Assembly: GCA_002490725.1 (NCBI GenBank)
Contig: DKUN01000026.1
Span: forward strand, 1-23,822
Origin: Porphyromonadaceae bacterium UBA7203
GTDB taxonomy: Bacteria; Bacteroidota; Bacteroidia; Bacteroidales; Muribaculaceae
Reading direction: 5' to 3'
DNA: 23,822 nt
Shown: positions 7,999 to 16,121 of the stretch, piece after piece
Layout of the letters: every line of letters starts with the position of its first letter
How positions within the stretch are numbered: position 1 is the first letter of the stretch
Made by a program: the position numbers and the translations under genes
Notes under the pieces: generated by a model
Database searches by the model: none
Told to the model about the DNA's origin: nothing
Seen by the model: the letters and a program-made list of their open reading frames with translations, nothing else

Positions 7999-10605
7999 AT
8001 GAAACGTCGCATCATTCTCTCCCTCATCGGCGCGTCAGCAATCAGCGCCTTTGCCGACTACGGCATCAACTACCCGGCCGACACCGACATCGCAAGCAAC
8101 GGCAACCGGTGTCTCAGCGCCGTTGAATGGAACGCGAGCCCGCTCGCAGCCCAGATTCTCGAAGTCGGCCAGCAACCCGCCGGACGGCTCTACATTGACC
8201 GCACGACGAAATGCCTCATCGCAACCCGGGGCGCCGAAGTTAACGTGAATTTCAGATGGAACGGGACCTGGATGAACAGCTACGTCTACATTGACCGCGA
8301 CAACGACGGCGAATTCAATCCGACCCTCACCTCCGCGGGACGTCCCGACCCCGACGGCGACATTTTCGCATTTTCGCATCTCAACGGCATCAACTCGGCC
8401 GGCGCATCGTTCGGCAGCGGCAACAACATGGCCCTGCCCGGTTTCAGTCTCGGCAACATGGCCGCCGGCCTTTACCGCGTGCGCTTCAAGGTCGACTGGG
8501 ACAGCGCCGACCCCGCCGGCAACAACAGCGACAATAACAACATCATACGAAACGCCGGAGCAATCACCGACACCTATCTCCGCATCATCGAGCCCCTGGC
8601 CTCGGCAGCCGACATCGAAATCGGCGGCGAGCACGGCACGGTAACCACCACCATCAACGGCAACGGCACCATGACCATCAATGCCTCGCCCGACAACGGT
8701 TTCGTGTTCGACGGCGTCTACGTCTCAAACGACTTCGGCCTGCCCGAAGGAATGACGCTTGCCGACTCCTCGCTCGAAAGCCGCGTCTTCCCGACCCTGG
8801 AGAGCTCAGTCACCATCCCGTCGTCGATTCTGACCTCATGCACCCGCATCGAGGCCATATTCACCGAAGAAGCCTCGCGCACCGACGACTACAGCTATGA
8901 CTCGCCCTACACCGGCGACATCGACGCCAACAACGGCATCACATCCCTGACATTCAACGGCCAGACCATCGCCGTCAGCTCGACCAAGGCCCACCGGTTT
9001 ACCGACGAAGCGGTCAACCTGACCATCGGCAGTCCATTTACCATGACTGCGACCGGCGCGGCCAACGCCACGTCATTCAATTTCTATGTCGACCACAAGC
9101 GACTCGGCTACTTCAGCGAGCCGCTCGCCTCAGGCAGCACGCTCGCAGCAATCGGCGAAATGAAGCTGCCCGCGCGGACCGCCCCCGGCGTCTACCGCGC
9201 ACGCCTCGAAGCCACAGGCGTCTGCGACGTCGACTTTCTCATCAACGTGAGCAACCCGGCGGCAGCATTCCGCCCCCGCGCACTCAACGGCATTATCCTC
9301 ACGGCCGACGGCAGCGCCATGGCCGACAGCTACCCGACGCTGACCCCGCTGACAATCACGGTCGCCCCCACCCTGCCAGGCTTTGAGACCGACCACGTCA
9401 TTGTTCGCCACGGCCAGAACCTCAGCGGCCGCGAATACGTCAAAGGCAACCGCCAGTGGGCCGACACCACCCTGCCCGTAACCGACGGCAAGGTAACCAT
9501 TCCGGCCGAGGTAATCAACGGCGACATCGACGTCTATGCGCTCTTTACCGAAAGCGACAACAGCGAATGGACCAAAATCTGGGGAGACGAATTCAATTCC
9601 GGGCCTATCGACAGCAACCGATGGCAATATCAGCCGCGCCAAAACGCCACGTGGAACATGCGAGTGGCCAACACACCCGCCCAGCAGGCCCTGGTCAACA
9701 AAATCGAAGACGGCTGCTACAGTTCATGGTGCATTGCCACACCTCAGGAAATCAAAGACGCCGGCGAAACCATTCCGATGATTTCGGGAGCCATCATCTC
9801 GTCGGGCAAGTTCTCGACTGTTTACGGCAAAATCGAGGCCCGCATCAAAACCACCAACCACACCGGCAACTTCCCCGCCTTCTGGATGATGCCCGCCTAT
9901 TCCGAACTTCATGACCTCGGACTGGCAGGCTGGCCCAACGACGGCGAAATCGACATCTGGGAATCAATCGACGCCGACAATCGCGCATATGCCACCGTCC
10001 ACTCCGGCTGGACAGGCTGGAACAACTACAACCACTGGCCAACCGGCCCGGTGCAATCATCGCCCAGAAGTTCGGGCGACGTGGCCAACGACAATGACCT
10101 CTGGCACGTCTATGCCGTCGAATGGGACGAAGAGCAGCTCCGCTTCTTCATTGACGGCAAGCAGATTTTCGCCTACAACAACATGCACTACTCCGAAGCC
10201 GGCAGCCCCTACTACGTTGAAAAGGTGACATGGCCCTTCGACAAGGAATTCTACATCATTCTCAACCAGAGCGTCGGCAACGGCGCATGGGCCCGTCCGG
10301 CCGACACCTCTTTTGACTACAATACTAAATTCGACTACGTGCGCGTTTACCAGAAACGCGGCGGCAAGTTCACCACCTCGATTACCGGCAACGGCGACGA
10401 CCCCGACTTCTACATCCCCGCAACCGGCAATCCCGAACAGGGAGCAATCGAACAGGTAACCGTCGGCGACAGTGACCGCAACGCCGATGGCCCGGCTGAA
10501 TTTTTCGATCTCAACGGCCGGAAAATAAAGTCAGCCGCAGCTATGCCCGCCGGCATCTACATTGAACGCCGCGGCACGTCAGCAAAGAAAATCATCGTAA
10601 AATAG
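7999..10605 (+). CDS. Secreted multidomain GH16 glycoside hydrolase (laminarinase-like)
   Basis: This 868-residue secreted protein has a signal peptide (MKRRIILSLIGASAISAFA, cleavage about 19/20). An N-terminal beta-rich region follows, with YVYIDRDNDGEFN at about residue 95 (similar to GEVED-type domains). Several beta-sandwich-like segments come next (about 200-520). A GH16 catalytic domain spans about 524-785. The GH16 signature GEIDIWE gives nucleophile E650, D652 and acid/base E655. The SGAIISSGKFSTVYGKIEARIK strand preceding it is typical of beta-1,3- or mixed-linkage glucanases. The last 35 residues (DLNGRK...PAGIYIERR...KKIIVK) resemble a type IX/Por-like C-terminal sorting domain, suggesting surface or extracellular location. 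The start is chosen at the ATG giving the signal peptide, not the in-frame ATG at 7942 inside the promoter. The exact glucan is not determinable. The PBP gene follows at once. Confidence 0.9.
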   Translation: MKRRIILSLIGASAISAFADYGINYPADTDIASNGNRCLSAVEWNASPLAAQILEVGQQPAGRLYIDRTTKCLIATRGAEVNVNFRWNGTWMNSYVYIDRDNDGEFNPTLTSAGRPDPDGDIFAFSHLNGINSAGASFGSGNNMALPGFSLGNMAAGLYRVRFKVDWDSADPAGNNSDNNNIIRNAGAITDTYLRIIEPLASAADIEIGGEHGTVTTTINGNGTMTINASPDNGFVFDGVYVSNDFGLPEGMTLADSSLESRVFPTLESSVTIPSSILTSCTRIEAIFTEEASRTDDYSYDSPYTGDIDANNGITSLTFNGQTIAVSSTKAHRFTDEAVNLTIGSPFTMTATGAANATSFNFYVDHKRLGYFSEPLASGSTLAAIGEMKLPARTAPGVYRARLEATGVCDVDFLINVSNPAAAFRPRALNGIILTADGSAMADSYPTLTPLTITVAPTLPGFETDHVIVRHGQNLSGREYVKGNRQWADTTLPVTDGKVTIPAEVINGDIDVYALFTESDNSEWTKIWGDEFNSGPIDSNRWQYQPRQNATWNMRVANTPAQQALVNKIEDGCYSSWCIATPQEIKDAGETIPMISGAIISSGKFSTVYGKIEARIKTTNHTGNFPAFWMMPAYSELHDLGLAGWPNDGEIDIWESIDADNRAYATVHSGWTGWNNYNHWPTGPVQSSPRSSGDVANDNDLWHVYAVEWDEEQLRFFIDGKQIFAYNNMHYSEAGSPYYVEKVTWPFDKEFYIILNQSVGNGAWARPADTSFDYNTKFDYVRVYQKRGGKFTTSITGNGDDPDFYIPATGNPEQGAIEQVTVGDSDRNADGPAEFFDLNGRKIKSAAAMPAGIYIERRGTSAKKIIVK

Positions 10606-10636
10606 TTTGAACACGTCTAATAAGAATCAGAATCCC

Positions 10637-12988
10637 ATGACGCCCCGCACTCGCAGCATCATCAAATGGATGTGGATACTCTTCACCGCAGGAGTAGCCG
10701 CCGTAGTGCTCCTCCTCTACCTGGCTTACAACGGTGTGATCGGCTATATGCCCGACATTGAAAGCCTCAAGAACCCGACCGACAAATACGCCAGCGTTAT
10801 CTACAGTGCCGACGGCCAGGAACTCGGCCGCTATTTCCGGCCGACAGGCAACCGCGTTTATGCCGACTACAGCGACATTTCCCAGCACGTCATCGACGCG
10901 CTGATTGCCACCGAAGACGCCCGTTTTCTCGACCATTCAGGCATCGACGCACGAGCTATTGGCCGCGTAATGACCAAAACCCTGCTCCTCGGCCAGAAAA
11001 ACGCCGGCGGCGGCTCGACCATTACCCAGCAGCTCGCCAAGCAGCTATATTCGCCCGGCTCGAAAAACATTTTCCAGCGCGCCGTCCAGAAGCCTATCGA
11101 GTGGATGATTGCCGTCAAACTCGAACGCTTCTACTCGAAAGAGGAAATCATCAAGATGTATCTCAACCAGTTTGACTTCCTCTACAACGCCGTCGGCATC
11201 AAGTCGGCCGCATGGGTATATTTCGGCAAGGACCCGCTCGACCTGAAAATCGAAGAGGCCGCCACTCTGGTCGGCATGGTCAAAAACCCCTCATACTATA
11301 ACCCCATACGCAAGGCCGAACGCACCCGCCAGCGCCGCAACATAGTGCTCGCGCAGATGGAAAAGGGAGGCTACATCACCGCGGCCGAGCGCGACTCGCT
11401 TTCGCAACTGCCGCTGACGCTCAACTACCACAAAGTTGACCATAAGGACGGTCCGGCGCCATATTTCCGCGAAGAGCTGCGACGCATGCTCGGCGCCAAG
11501 AAACCCTCGCTGTCGAATTATCCGAAATGGGACCGCCAGAAGTTTGTCGACGACTCCATTGCCTGGGCAACCAACCCAATTTACGGATGGATTGAAAAGA
11601 ACCCAAAGCCCGACGGCTCGCACTACGACATCTACACCGACGGACTGAAAATCTACACGACCATCGACTCGCGCATGCAGCAATATGCCGAGGACGCCAT
11701 GGTCGAACATCTCTCCAAAACTCTCCAGCCCGCCTTCTGGCGCGAAAAGAAAGGGTCGAAATACGCCCCCTACTCATCGAACCGCACCGAAGTCAGCGAG
11801 GCCGCCATCAAGAACCTGATAGAACGCGCCGTCAAAGACAGCGACCGCTACCGCGAGCTGAAAAAGGCGGGTCTCAGCGACTCGGAGATTGAAAAAGACT
11901 TCAACACTCCGGCCGAAATGAAGGTATTCTCCTACGACGGCTGGACCGACACAATCATGACCCCGCGCGACTCGATTATGTATCACAAATCGTTCCTGCG
12001 CGCCGGATTCATGGCCATGGACCCGCGCAACGGCTACATCAAGGCCTACGTCGGAGGCCCGAACTTCTCAGCCTTCCAGTATGACATGGTGTCGACCGGC
12101 CGCCGCCAGGTAGGCTCGACCATCAAGCCCCTGCTCTACACCTATGCAATGGAAGAGGGTTTCACCCCCTGCGACGAGTTTCTCAACGAACAGCCTACAA
12201 TCTACGATGCCAACGGCCGCCCATGGCAGCCGCGCAACTCAGGCAAGGCACGCATCGGCGAGATGGTTGACCTGCGCTGGGCACTGACCAACTCCAACAA
12301 CTGGATTTCGGCCCGACTGATGGACCAGCTGAGCCCCGCTACGTTTGCCCGCAACCTCCGCACATTCGGCATCAATAACCACATCGACCCCGTAGTGTCG
12401 CTCTGCCTTGGCATCTGCGACGTATCGGTCAAAGAGATGGTAACGGCCTACTCGGCGTTTGCCAACCGCGGCATGCGCACCGACCCTCTGTTCGTAACCT
12501 CCATTACCGACGCCAACGGCAACGTCATTTCAGAATTCACCACAACCCACACCGAGGTGATTTCCGAACGGGCCTACTGGCGCATCCTCTCCATTCTGCT
12601 CAACGTTGTCGACTCCGGCACCGGCTCGCGCCTGCGCCGCGCGCCCTTCGGCCTCACAGCCCAGATGGGCGGCAAAACCGGCACCACCAACTCCAACTCC
12701 GACGGCTGGTTCATGGGATTCACCCCCGAACTCGTAACCGCCACATGGGTCGGAGGCGAGGAGAAGCCCATCCACTTCAACTCGATGGCCAACGGCCAGG
12801 GCGCCGCCATGGCGCTGCCGATTCTCGGCAAATTCCTCACCAAGGTATTTGCTGACAAAAAGCTTCACTACTCTCAGGACACCCGCTTCCAGTTCCCCTC
12901 CAATATAAACTTGTGTGAGGGCGAAGACGTCGGCATCCTGACCGACACATCGGCCGACGACCCCGCCGTCGACAACATTTTTGACTGA
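10637..12988 (+). CDS. Class A penicillin-binding protein (transglycosylase/transpeptidase, PBP1A-like)
   Basis: This 783-residue bifunctional peptidoglycan synthase is anchored by one N-terminal membrane helix (about 9-30). The GT51 glycosyltransferase domain has its catalytic glutamate in TEDARFLDH (E93) and the GGSTITQQLAKQL motif. The penicillin-binding transpeptidase domain has STIK (S494, K497), SNN (S553-N555) and KTGTT (K680-G682). All motifs are intact, so it should both polymerise glycan strands and crosslink them in the periplasm. A TTG at 10607, one base after the GH16 stop, could extend the frame by ten residues. I prefer the ATG at 10637 because the extension (NTSNKNQNP) is non-conserved in character. 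It is probably co-transcribed with the GH16 gene and the acyltransferase. Confidence 0.94.
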   Translation: MTPRTRSIIKWMWILFTAGVAAVVLLLYLAYNGVIGYMPDIESLKNPTDKYASVIYSADGQELGRYFRPTGNRVYADYSDISQHVIDALIATEDARFLDHSGIDARAIGRVMTKTLLLGQKNAGGGSTITQQLAKQLYSPGSKNIFQRAVQKPIEWMIAVKLERFYSKEEIIKMYLNQFDFLYNAVGIKSAAWVYFGKDPLDLKIEEAATLVGMVKNPSYYNPIRKAERTRQRRNIVLAQMEKGGYITAAERDSLSQLPLTLNYHKVDHKDGPAPYFREELRRMLGAKKPSLSNYPKWDRQKFVDDSIAWATNPIYGWIEKNPKPDGSHYDIYTDGLKIYTTIDSRMQQYAEDAMVEHLSKTLQPAFWREKKGSKYAPYSSNRTEVSEAAIKNLIERAVKDSDRYRELKKAGLSDSEIEKDFNTPAEMKVFSYDGWTDTIMTPRDSIMYHKSFLRAGFMAMDPRNGYIKAYVGGPNFSAFQYDMVSTGRRQVGSTIKPLLYTYAMEEGFTPCDEFLNEQPTIYDANGRPWQPRNSGKARIGEMVDLRWALTNSNNWISARLMDQLSPATFARNLRTFGINNHIDPVVSLCLGICDVSVKEMVTAYSAFANRGMRTDPLFVTSITDANGNVISEFTTTHTEVISERAYWRILSILLNVVDSGTGSRLRRAPFGLTAQMGGKTGTTNSNSDGWFMGFTPELVTATWVGGEEKPIHFNSMANGQGAAMALPILGKFLTKVFADKKLHYSQDTRFQFPSNINLCEGEDVGILTDTSADDPAVDNIFD

Positions 12989-13023
12989 CACATTCCATAC
13001 ATAATCCCCGCTTTTGCGCCCCG

Positions 13024-14094
13024 ATGGACATTCTTATCATACTGTTGATAACGCTATGCCTTTGGGGCGCTGAATTCTCCTCCCGGGGCCATGACGACTA
13101 CGCCGGACGCGAACAGACCACGGCAGTCAAAGGCATCTTCGCCCTGCTGATTCTCATGTCGCACTCGCGCGGCTATATCGACCCCGAAGCGTGCGCCGCC
13201 AACGGATTCCTGTTCACCCTGCTGCTCGACAAACTCGGGCAGCTTATCGTGGTCATGTTCATGTTCTACTCGGGCTATGGCATCATGGAGGCGCTGAAGC
13301 GCGACAGGCGCAACTACATCGCCACCTTCTCGACGCGCCGCCTGCTCAAAGTGTGGCTGCTCTTCGCCATCGCCGTGGCCCTCTACGTGCTTCTGAATTT
13401 CGCCCTGGGTAACAGCTACCCCACCGGCCACATCCTGCTGAGCTTCACCGGCTGGACAAGCATCGGCAACAGCAACTGGTTCGTATTCGTCATTCTGGCC
13501 CTATACCTGCTGACCTACGTAGCCATGCTCGCCGCCGACCGCCTCGGACTGAGCCCGCGCTTCATCGTGGCCGCCACATACGTGCTGACGGCGCTCCTGC
13601 TTGCCGGCCTCGTAGCCGCGGGCAAGGAAGTCTACTGGTATGACACCATGCTCGCCTACCCGACAGGCATGCTGTTCTCTACCCTCAAGCCCCGGATCGA
13701 ATCAGCCCTGCGCGGGCGCCGCTGGCTCATTGCCGCACTCGCCGTTGCCGCCCTCTTTGCCGCCTGCTACGCCGCCGGCCCCTACACCCCGCTGACAGCC
13801 CGCCCCGACGCCACGATTATCAGGCGCTGGGCGTTTCACCTCGCGGCACCCAGCCTGTTCGCCCTGCTCGTGATAATACTCACCATGAAACTGCGCATCC
13901 GCAACCCCCTGCTCTACCGCATCGGCGTCGACGCCTTTGCAATCTACATTCTACAGCGCCTCGCCATGATTGCCGGCACCCGCCTCGGGCTCAACTCGTC
14001 GCCGCTGCTCTTCGTCGCAGCCGTCACGGCGGCAACCCTGCTCATAGCCGCCCTCTACACAAAGGCCACCAAACGCTTACTCACACGCAAATAA
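13024..14094 (+). CDS. Acyltransferase 3 family membrane protein
   Basis: This 356-residue polytopic membrane protein has about ten hydrophobic segments. The N-terminal part fits the acyltransferase-3 fold: KGIFALLILMSH with a conserved histidine in the first core helix, then VVMFMFYSGYGIMEALKR and an RRLLKVW segment. Such proteins usually move acetyl or other acyl groups onto extracytoplasmic glycans. It starts 35 nt after the PBP stop, with no promoter box in the gap, so co-transcription is likely. A role modifying peptidoglycan or a surface glycan is suggested only by that neighbourhood. No SGNH partner domain is fused. An oligosaccharide-modifying or lipid-linked substrate is equally possible. 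Confidence 0.75.
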   Translation: MDILIILLITLCLWGAEFSSRGHDDYAGREQTTAVKGIFALLILMSHSRGYIDPEACAANGFLFTLLLDKLGQLIVVMFMFYSGYGIMEALKRDRRNYIATFSTRRLLKVWLLFAIAVALYVLLNFALGNSYPTGHILLSFTGWTSIGNSNWFVFVILALYLLTYVAMLAADRLGLSPRFIVAATYVLTALLLAGLVAAGKEVYWYDTMLAYPTGMLFSTLKPRIESALRGRRWLIAALAVAALFAACYAAGPYTPLTARPDATIIRRWAFHLAAPSLFALLVIILTMKLRIRNPLLYRIGVDAFAIYILQRLAMIAGTRLGLNSSPLLFVAAVTAATLLIAALYTKATKRLLTRK

Positions 14095-14113
14095 TAGATA
14101 ATTAAAAATTTGA

Positions 14114-14145
14114 TTTGCGTATTTAGCAGGGATTTCGTAATTTTG
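14114..14145 (+). promoter_or_regulatory. Promoter of fructose-bisphosphate aldolase
   Basis: TTTG (14114-14117) and TAATTTTG (14138-14145) are separated by 20 nt, an almost ideal Bacteroidetes promoter. The leader to the ATG at 14195 is about 45 nt. This separates the aldolase from the preceding envelope genes. Confidence 0.75.
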
Positions 14146-14194
14146 CAGACAGATTTGAAACAATAAGAAATCTTTAAACCCTAACTCAACCAAA

Positions 14195-15196
14195 ATGGTA
14201 AGCTACAAAGAATTAGGCCTCGTAAACACCAAAGAAATGTTTGCCAAGGCCATCAAGGGCGGTTATGCTATTCCCGCCTTCAACTTCAACAATATGGAGC
14301 AGCTCCAGGCCATCATCAAGGCCGCAGCCGAAGAAAAGTCGCCCGTTATCCTTCAGGTATCGAAGGGTGCCCGCAACTACGCTAACGCAACTCTTCTCCG
14401 CTTCATGGCCCAGGGCGCAGTCGCCTATGCCAAGGAACTCGGCTGGGAAAACCCCCAGATTGTGCTCCACCTCGACCATGGCGACAGCTTTGAGCTGTGC
14501 AAATCATGCATCGACAGCGGCTTCTCATCAGTGATGATCGACGGCAGCCACCTCCCCTACGAGGAGAATGTGGCTCTGACCAAGAAAGTATGCGACTTCG
14601 CTCACCAGTACGACGTAACCGTAGAGGGCGAGCTCGGCGTGCTGGCCGGCGTTGAGGACGAGGTTTCCTCCGACCACCACACCTACACCGACCCCGAGGA
14701 GGTTATCGACTTCGTGACACGCACAGGCGTTGACTCGCTGGCCATCTCCATCGGTACAAGCCACGGTGCATACAAGTTCACTCCCGATCAGTGCACACGC
14801 GACCCGAAGACCGGCCGTCTCGTTCCCCCGCCGTTGGCATTCAACGTGCTGGAGGCTGTCGAGGCCAAGCTGCCCGACTTCCCCATCGTGCTCCACGGTT
14901 CGTCAAGCGTTCCCCAGGAGTATGTGGACATGATCAACCAGTACGGCGGCAAGCTGCCCGACGCCATCGGTATCCCCGAGGAGGAGCTGCGCAAGGCTGC
15001 CAAGATGGATGTCTGCAAGATCAACATCGACTCCGACTCCCGTCTGGCCATGACTGCCGCCGTTCGCAAGGTATTCCACGACAAGCCCGCCGAGTTCGAC
15101 CCCCGCAAGTACCTGGGTCCGGCTCGCGACGAAATGGAGAAGCTCTACAAGCACAAGATCCTCAACGTACTTGGCAGCGACGGCAAAGCCGAGTAA
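14195..15196 (+). CDS. fba: Class II fructose-bisphosphate aldolase
   Basis: This 333-residue zinc-dependent aldolase interconverts fructose-1,6-bisphosphate with dihydroxyacetone phosphate and glyceraldehyde-3-phosphate in glycolysis/gluconeogenesis. HLDHGD (H92-D97) contains the catalytic aspartate D94 and zinc ligand H95. The IDGSH motif (115-119), the VEGELG segment (143-148) and the third-histidine region GTSHG (H190) are all present. It has its own strong promoter and a hairpin-plus-T-tract terminator, so it is monocistronic. Codon choice in this gene looks more biased than in neighbours (for example many AAG and CTC codons), which suits a highly expressed enzyme. Confidence 0.95.
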   Translation: MVSYKELGLVNTKEMFAKAIKGGYAIPAFNFNNMEQLQAIIKAAAEEKSPVILQVSKGARNYANATLLRFMAQGAVAYAKELGWENPQIVLHLDHGDSFELCKSCIDSGFSSVMIDGSHLPYEENVALTKKVCDFAHQYDVTVEGELGVLAGVEDEVSSDHHTYTDPEEVIDFVTRTGVDSLAISIGTSHGAYKFTPDQCTRDPKTGRLVPPPLAFNVLEAVEAKLPDFPIVLHGSSSVPQEYVDMINQYGGKLPDAIGIPEEELRKAAKMDVCKINIDSDSRLAMTAAVRKVFHDKPAEFDPRKYLGPARDEMEKLYKHKILNVLGSDGKAE

Positions 15197-15218
15197 TCCA
15201 TTACGATACCGAAACATT

Positions 15219-15251
15219 ACGGGATGTCTGCTTGGGCATCCCGTTTTTTTT
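15219..15251 (+). terminator. Intrinsic terminator of the aldolase gene
   Basis: ACGGGATG (15219-15226) pairs with CATCCCGT (15237-15244) around a 10-nt loop, and eight T residues follow. It lies 22 nt after the aldolase stop. Its 3' arm and T-tract overlap the promoter region of the following glycosyltransferase. Confidence 0.88.
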
Positions 15252-15262
15252 GACTACTTTTG
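15231..15262 (+). promoter_or_regulatory. Promoter of the glycosyltransferase, overlapping the terminator
   Basis: CTTG (15231-15234) and TACTTTTG (15255-15262) are spaced by 20 nt. The -33 element falls inside the loop of the aldolase terminator. Transcription should begin around 15266-15270, at or next to the first in-frame ATG (15267). Confidence 0.6.
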
Positions 15263-15266
15263 CAAC

Positions 15267-15350
15267 ATGACTGACAGACCGGATTGCGACATACCCCACG
15301 GGCAGAATATCAGTATGACCCATAGACCGAATTGCGATAAAGGCCATCGA
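15267..15350 (+). repeat. Imperfect in-frame duplication ahead of the glycosyltransferase
   Basis: Two related units begin at 15267 and 15315, 48 nt apart, each opening with ATGAC and sharing AGACCGRATTGCGAYA. If translated they read MTDRPDCD and MTHRPNCD. The stretch is either the 5' leader or an alternative N-terminus of the glycosyltransferase. Confidence 0.6.
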
Positions 15351-16121
15351 ATGGACGTGGCCATAGCCACATGGCAGCCCGAAGGCATCAGGCGTGTCGA
15401 GGCAATGAACCTCCCTCACGTGCCCGGAGTGCGCTATGTCGTGTCATGGCAGTTGCCTGGTCCCGACCCCGTCATCCCCGAGTCGTTAGCCCACAGGGAC
15501 GATGTCTATGTCTGCTTCACCGACAAGCCGGGGCTTGGAGCCAACCGTGTCAACGCATGTGCCAGTTGCGACGCGGAAATTATACTTATTGCCGACGACG
15601 ACCTGATATATCCACCCGACCGACTCCAAGCCGTAATTGACTCATTCGACAGAAATCCCGACGTAGACCTCGCCACATTTCAATACCGGGGCGCTTCCAA
15701 ATCATATCCCGTTACGGAATGTAGTCTGTCGTTCCCTTTCCCCAAGGGTTATCACGCCGCATCTATCGAAATAGCCTTTAGGCATAAAGTGCTTGATCAA
15801 ATAAATTTTGACAGCAGATTCGGCATAGGGGCTCCTCTTTTCCAGTCAGGCGAGGATTCAAAATTCCTTCACGACGTGATCCGGGCCGGCTTCCACTGCC
15901 GTTTCTTCCCCATTACCATCTGCACGCACGACCATCCCACCACCGGCGACAAACCTATGCCTAAAGGCGTAGCTTTGGCCGAGGGGAAACTGATTCGCCT
16001 GCAATATCCCGCGTCGTGGATATTACGGGTGCCGTTAAAGGCATGGCGCAACAAGAAAAAGGGAGGCACGTTCTTCCCGACTCTCTATTATCTGTTCCGG
16101 GGCGCTCTGATCAGAATTTAA
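15351..16121 (+). CDS. Glycosyltransferase family 2-like protein
   Basis: This protein of about 256 residues has a GT-A-like glycosyltransferase layout. It opens with MDVAIATWQPEG and carries the metal/nucleotide-binding ADDD at 81-84 followed by LIYPPD. A C-terminal SGEDSKFLHDVIRAG motif (166-180) resembles the acceptor/base ED-motif of GT2 enzymes, and THDHP follows. It probably adds a sugar to a surface glycan; donor and acceptor are unknown. Three in-frame ATGs are possible: 15267, 15315 and 15351. I chose 15351 because the family core starts there and the putative transcript begins almost at 15267. The 84 nt before it carry an imperfect in-frame duplication. Its 3' end overlaps the convergent acyltransferase gene by 11 bp. 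Confidence 0.8.
   Translation: MDVAIATWQPEGIRRVEAMNLPHVPGVRYVVSWQLPGPDPVIPESLAHRDDVYVCFTDKPGLGANRVNACASCDAEIILIADDDLIYPPDRLQAVIDSFDRNPDVDLATFQYRGASKSYPVTECSLSFPFPKGYHAASIEIAFRHKVLDQINFDSRFGIGAPLFQSGEDSKFLHDVIRAGFHCRFFPITICTHDHPTTGDKPMPKGVALAEGKLIRLQYPASWILRVPLKAWRNKKKGGTFFPTLYYLFRGALIRI

Noticed and set aside
8035..8634. 199-codon open frame on the minus strand, within the GH16 gene
   Set aside because: It lies wholly inside the secreted GH16 protein's coding region, with no promoter and no recognisable motif.
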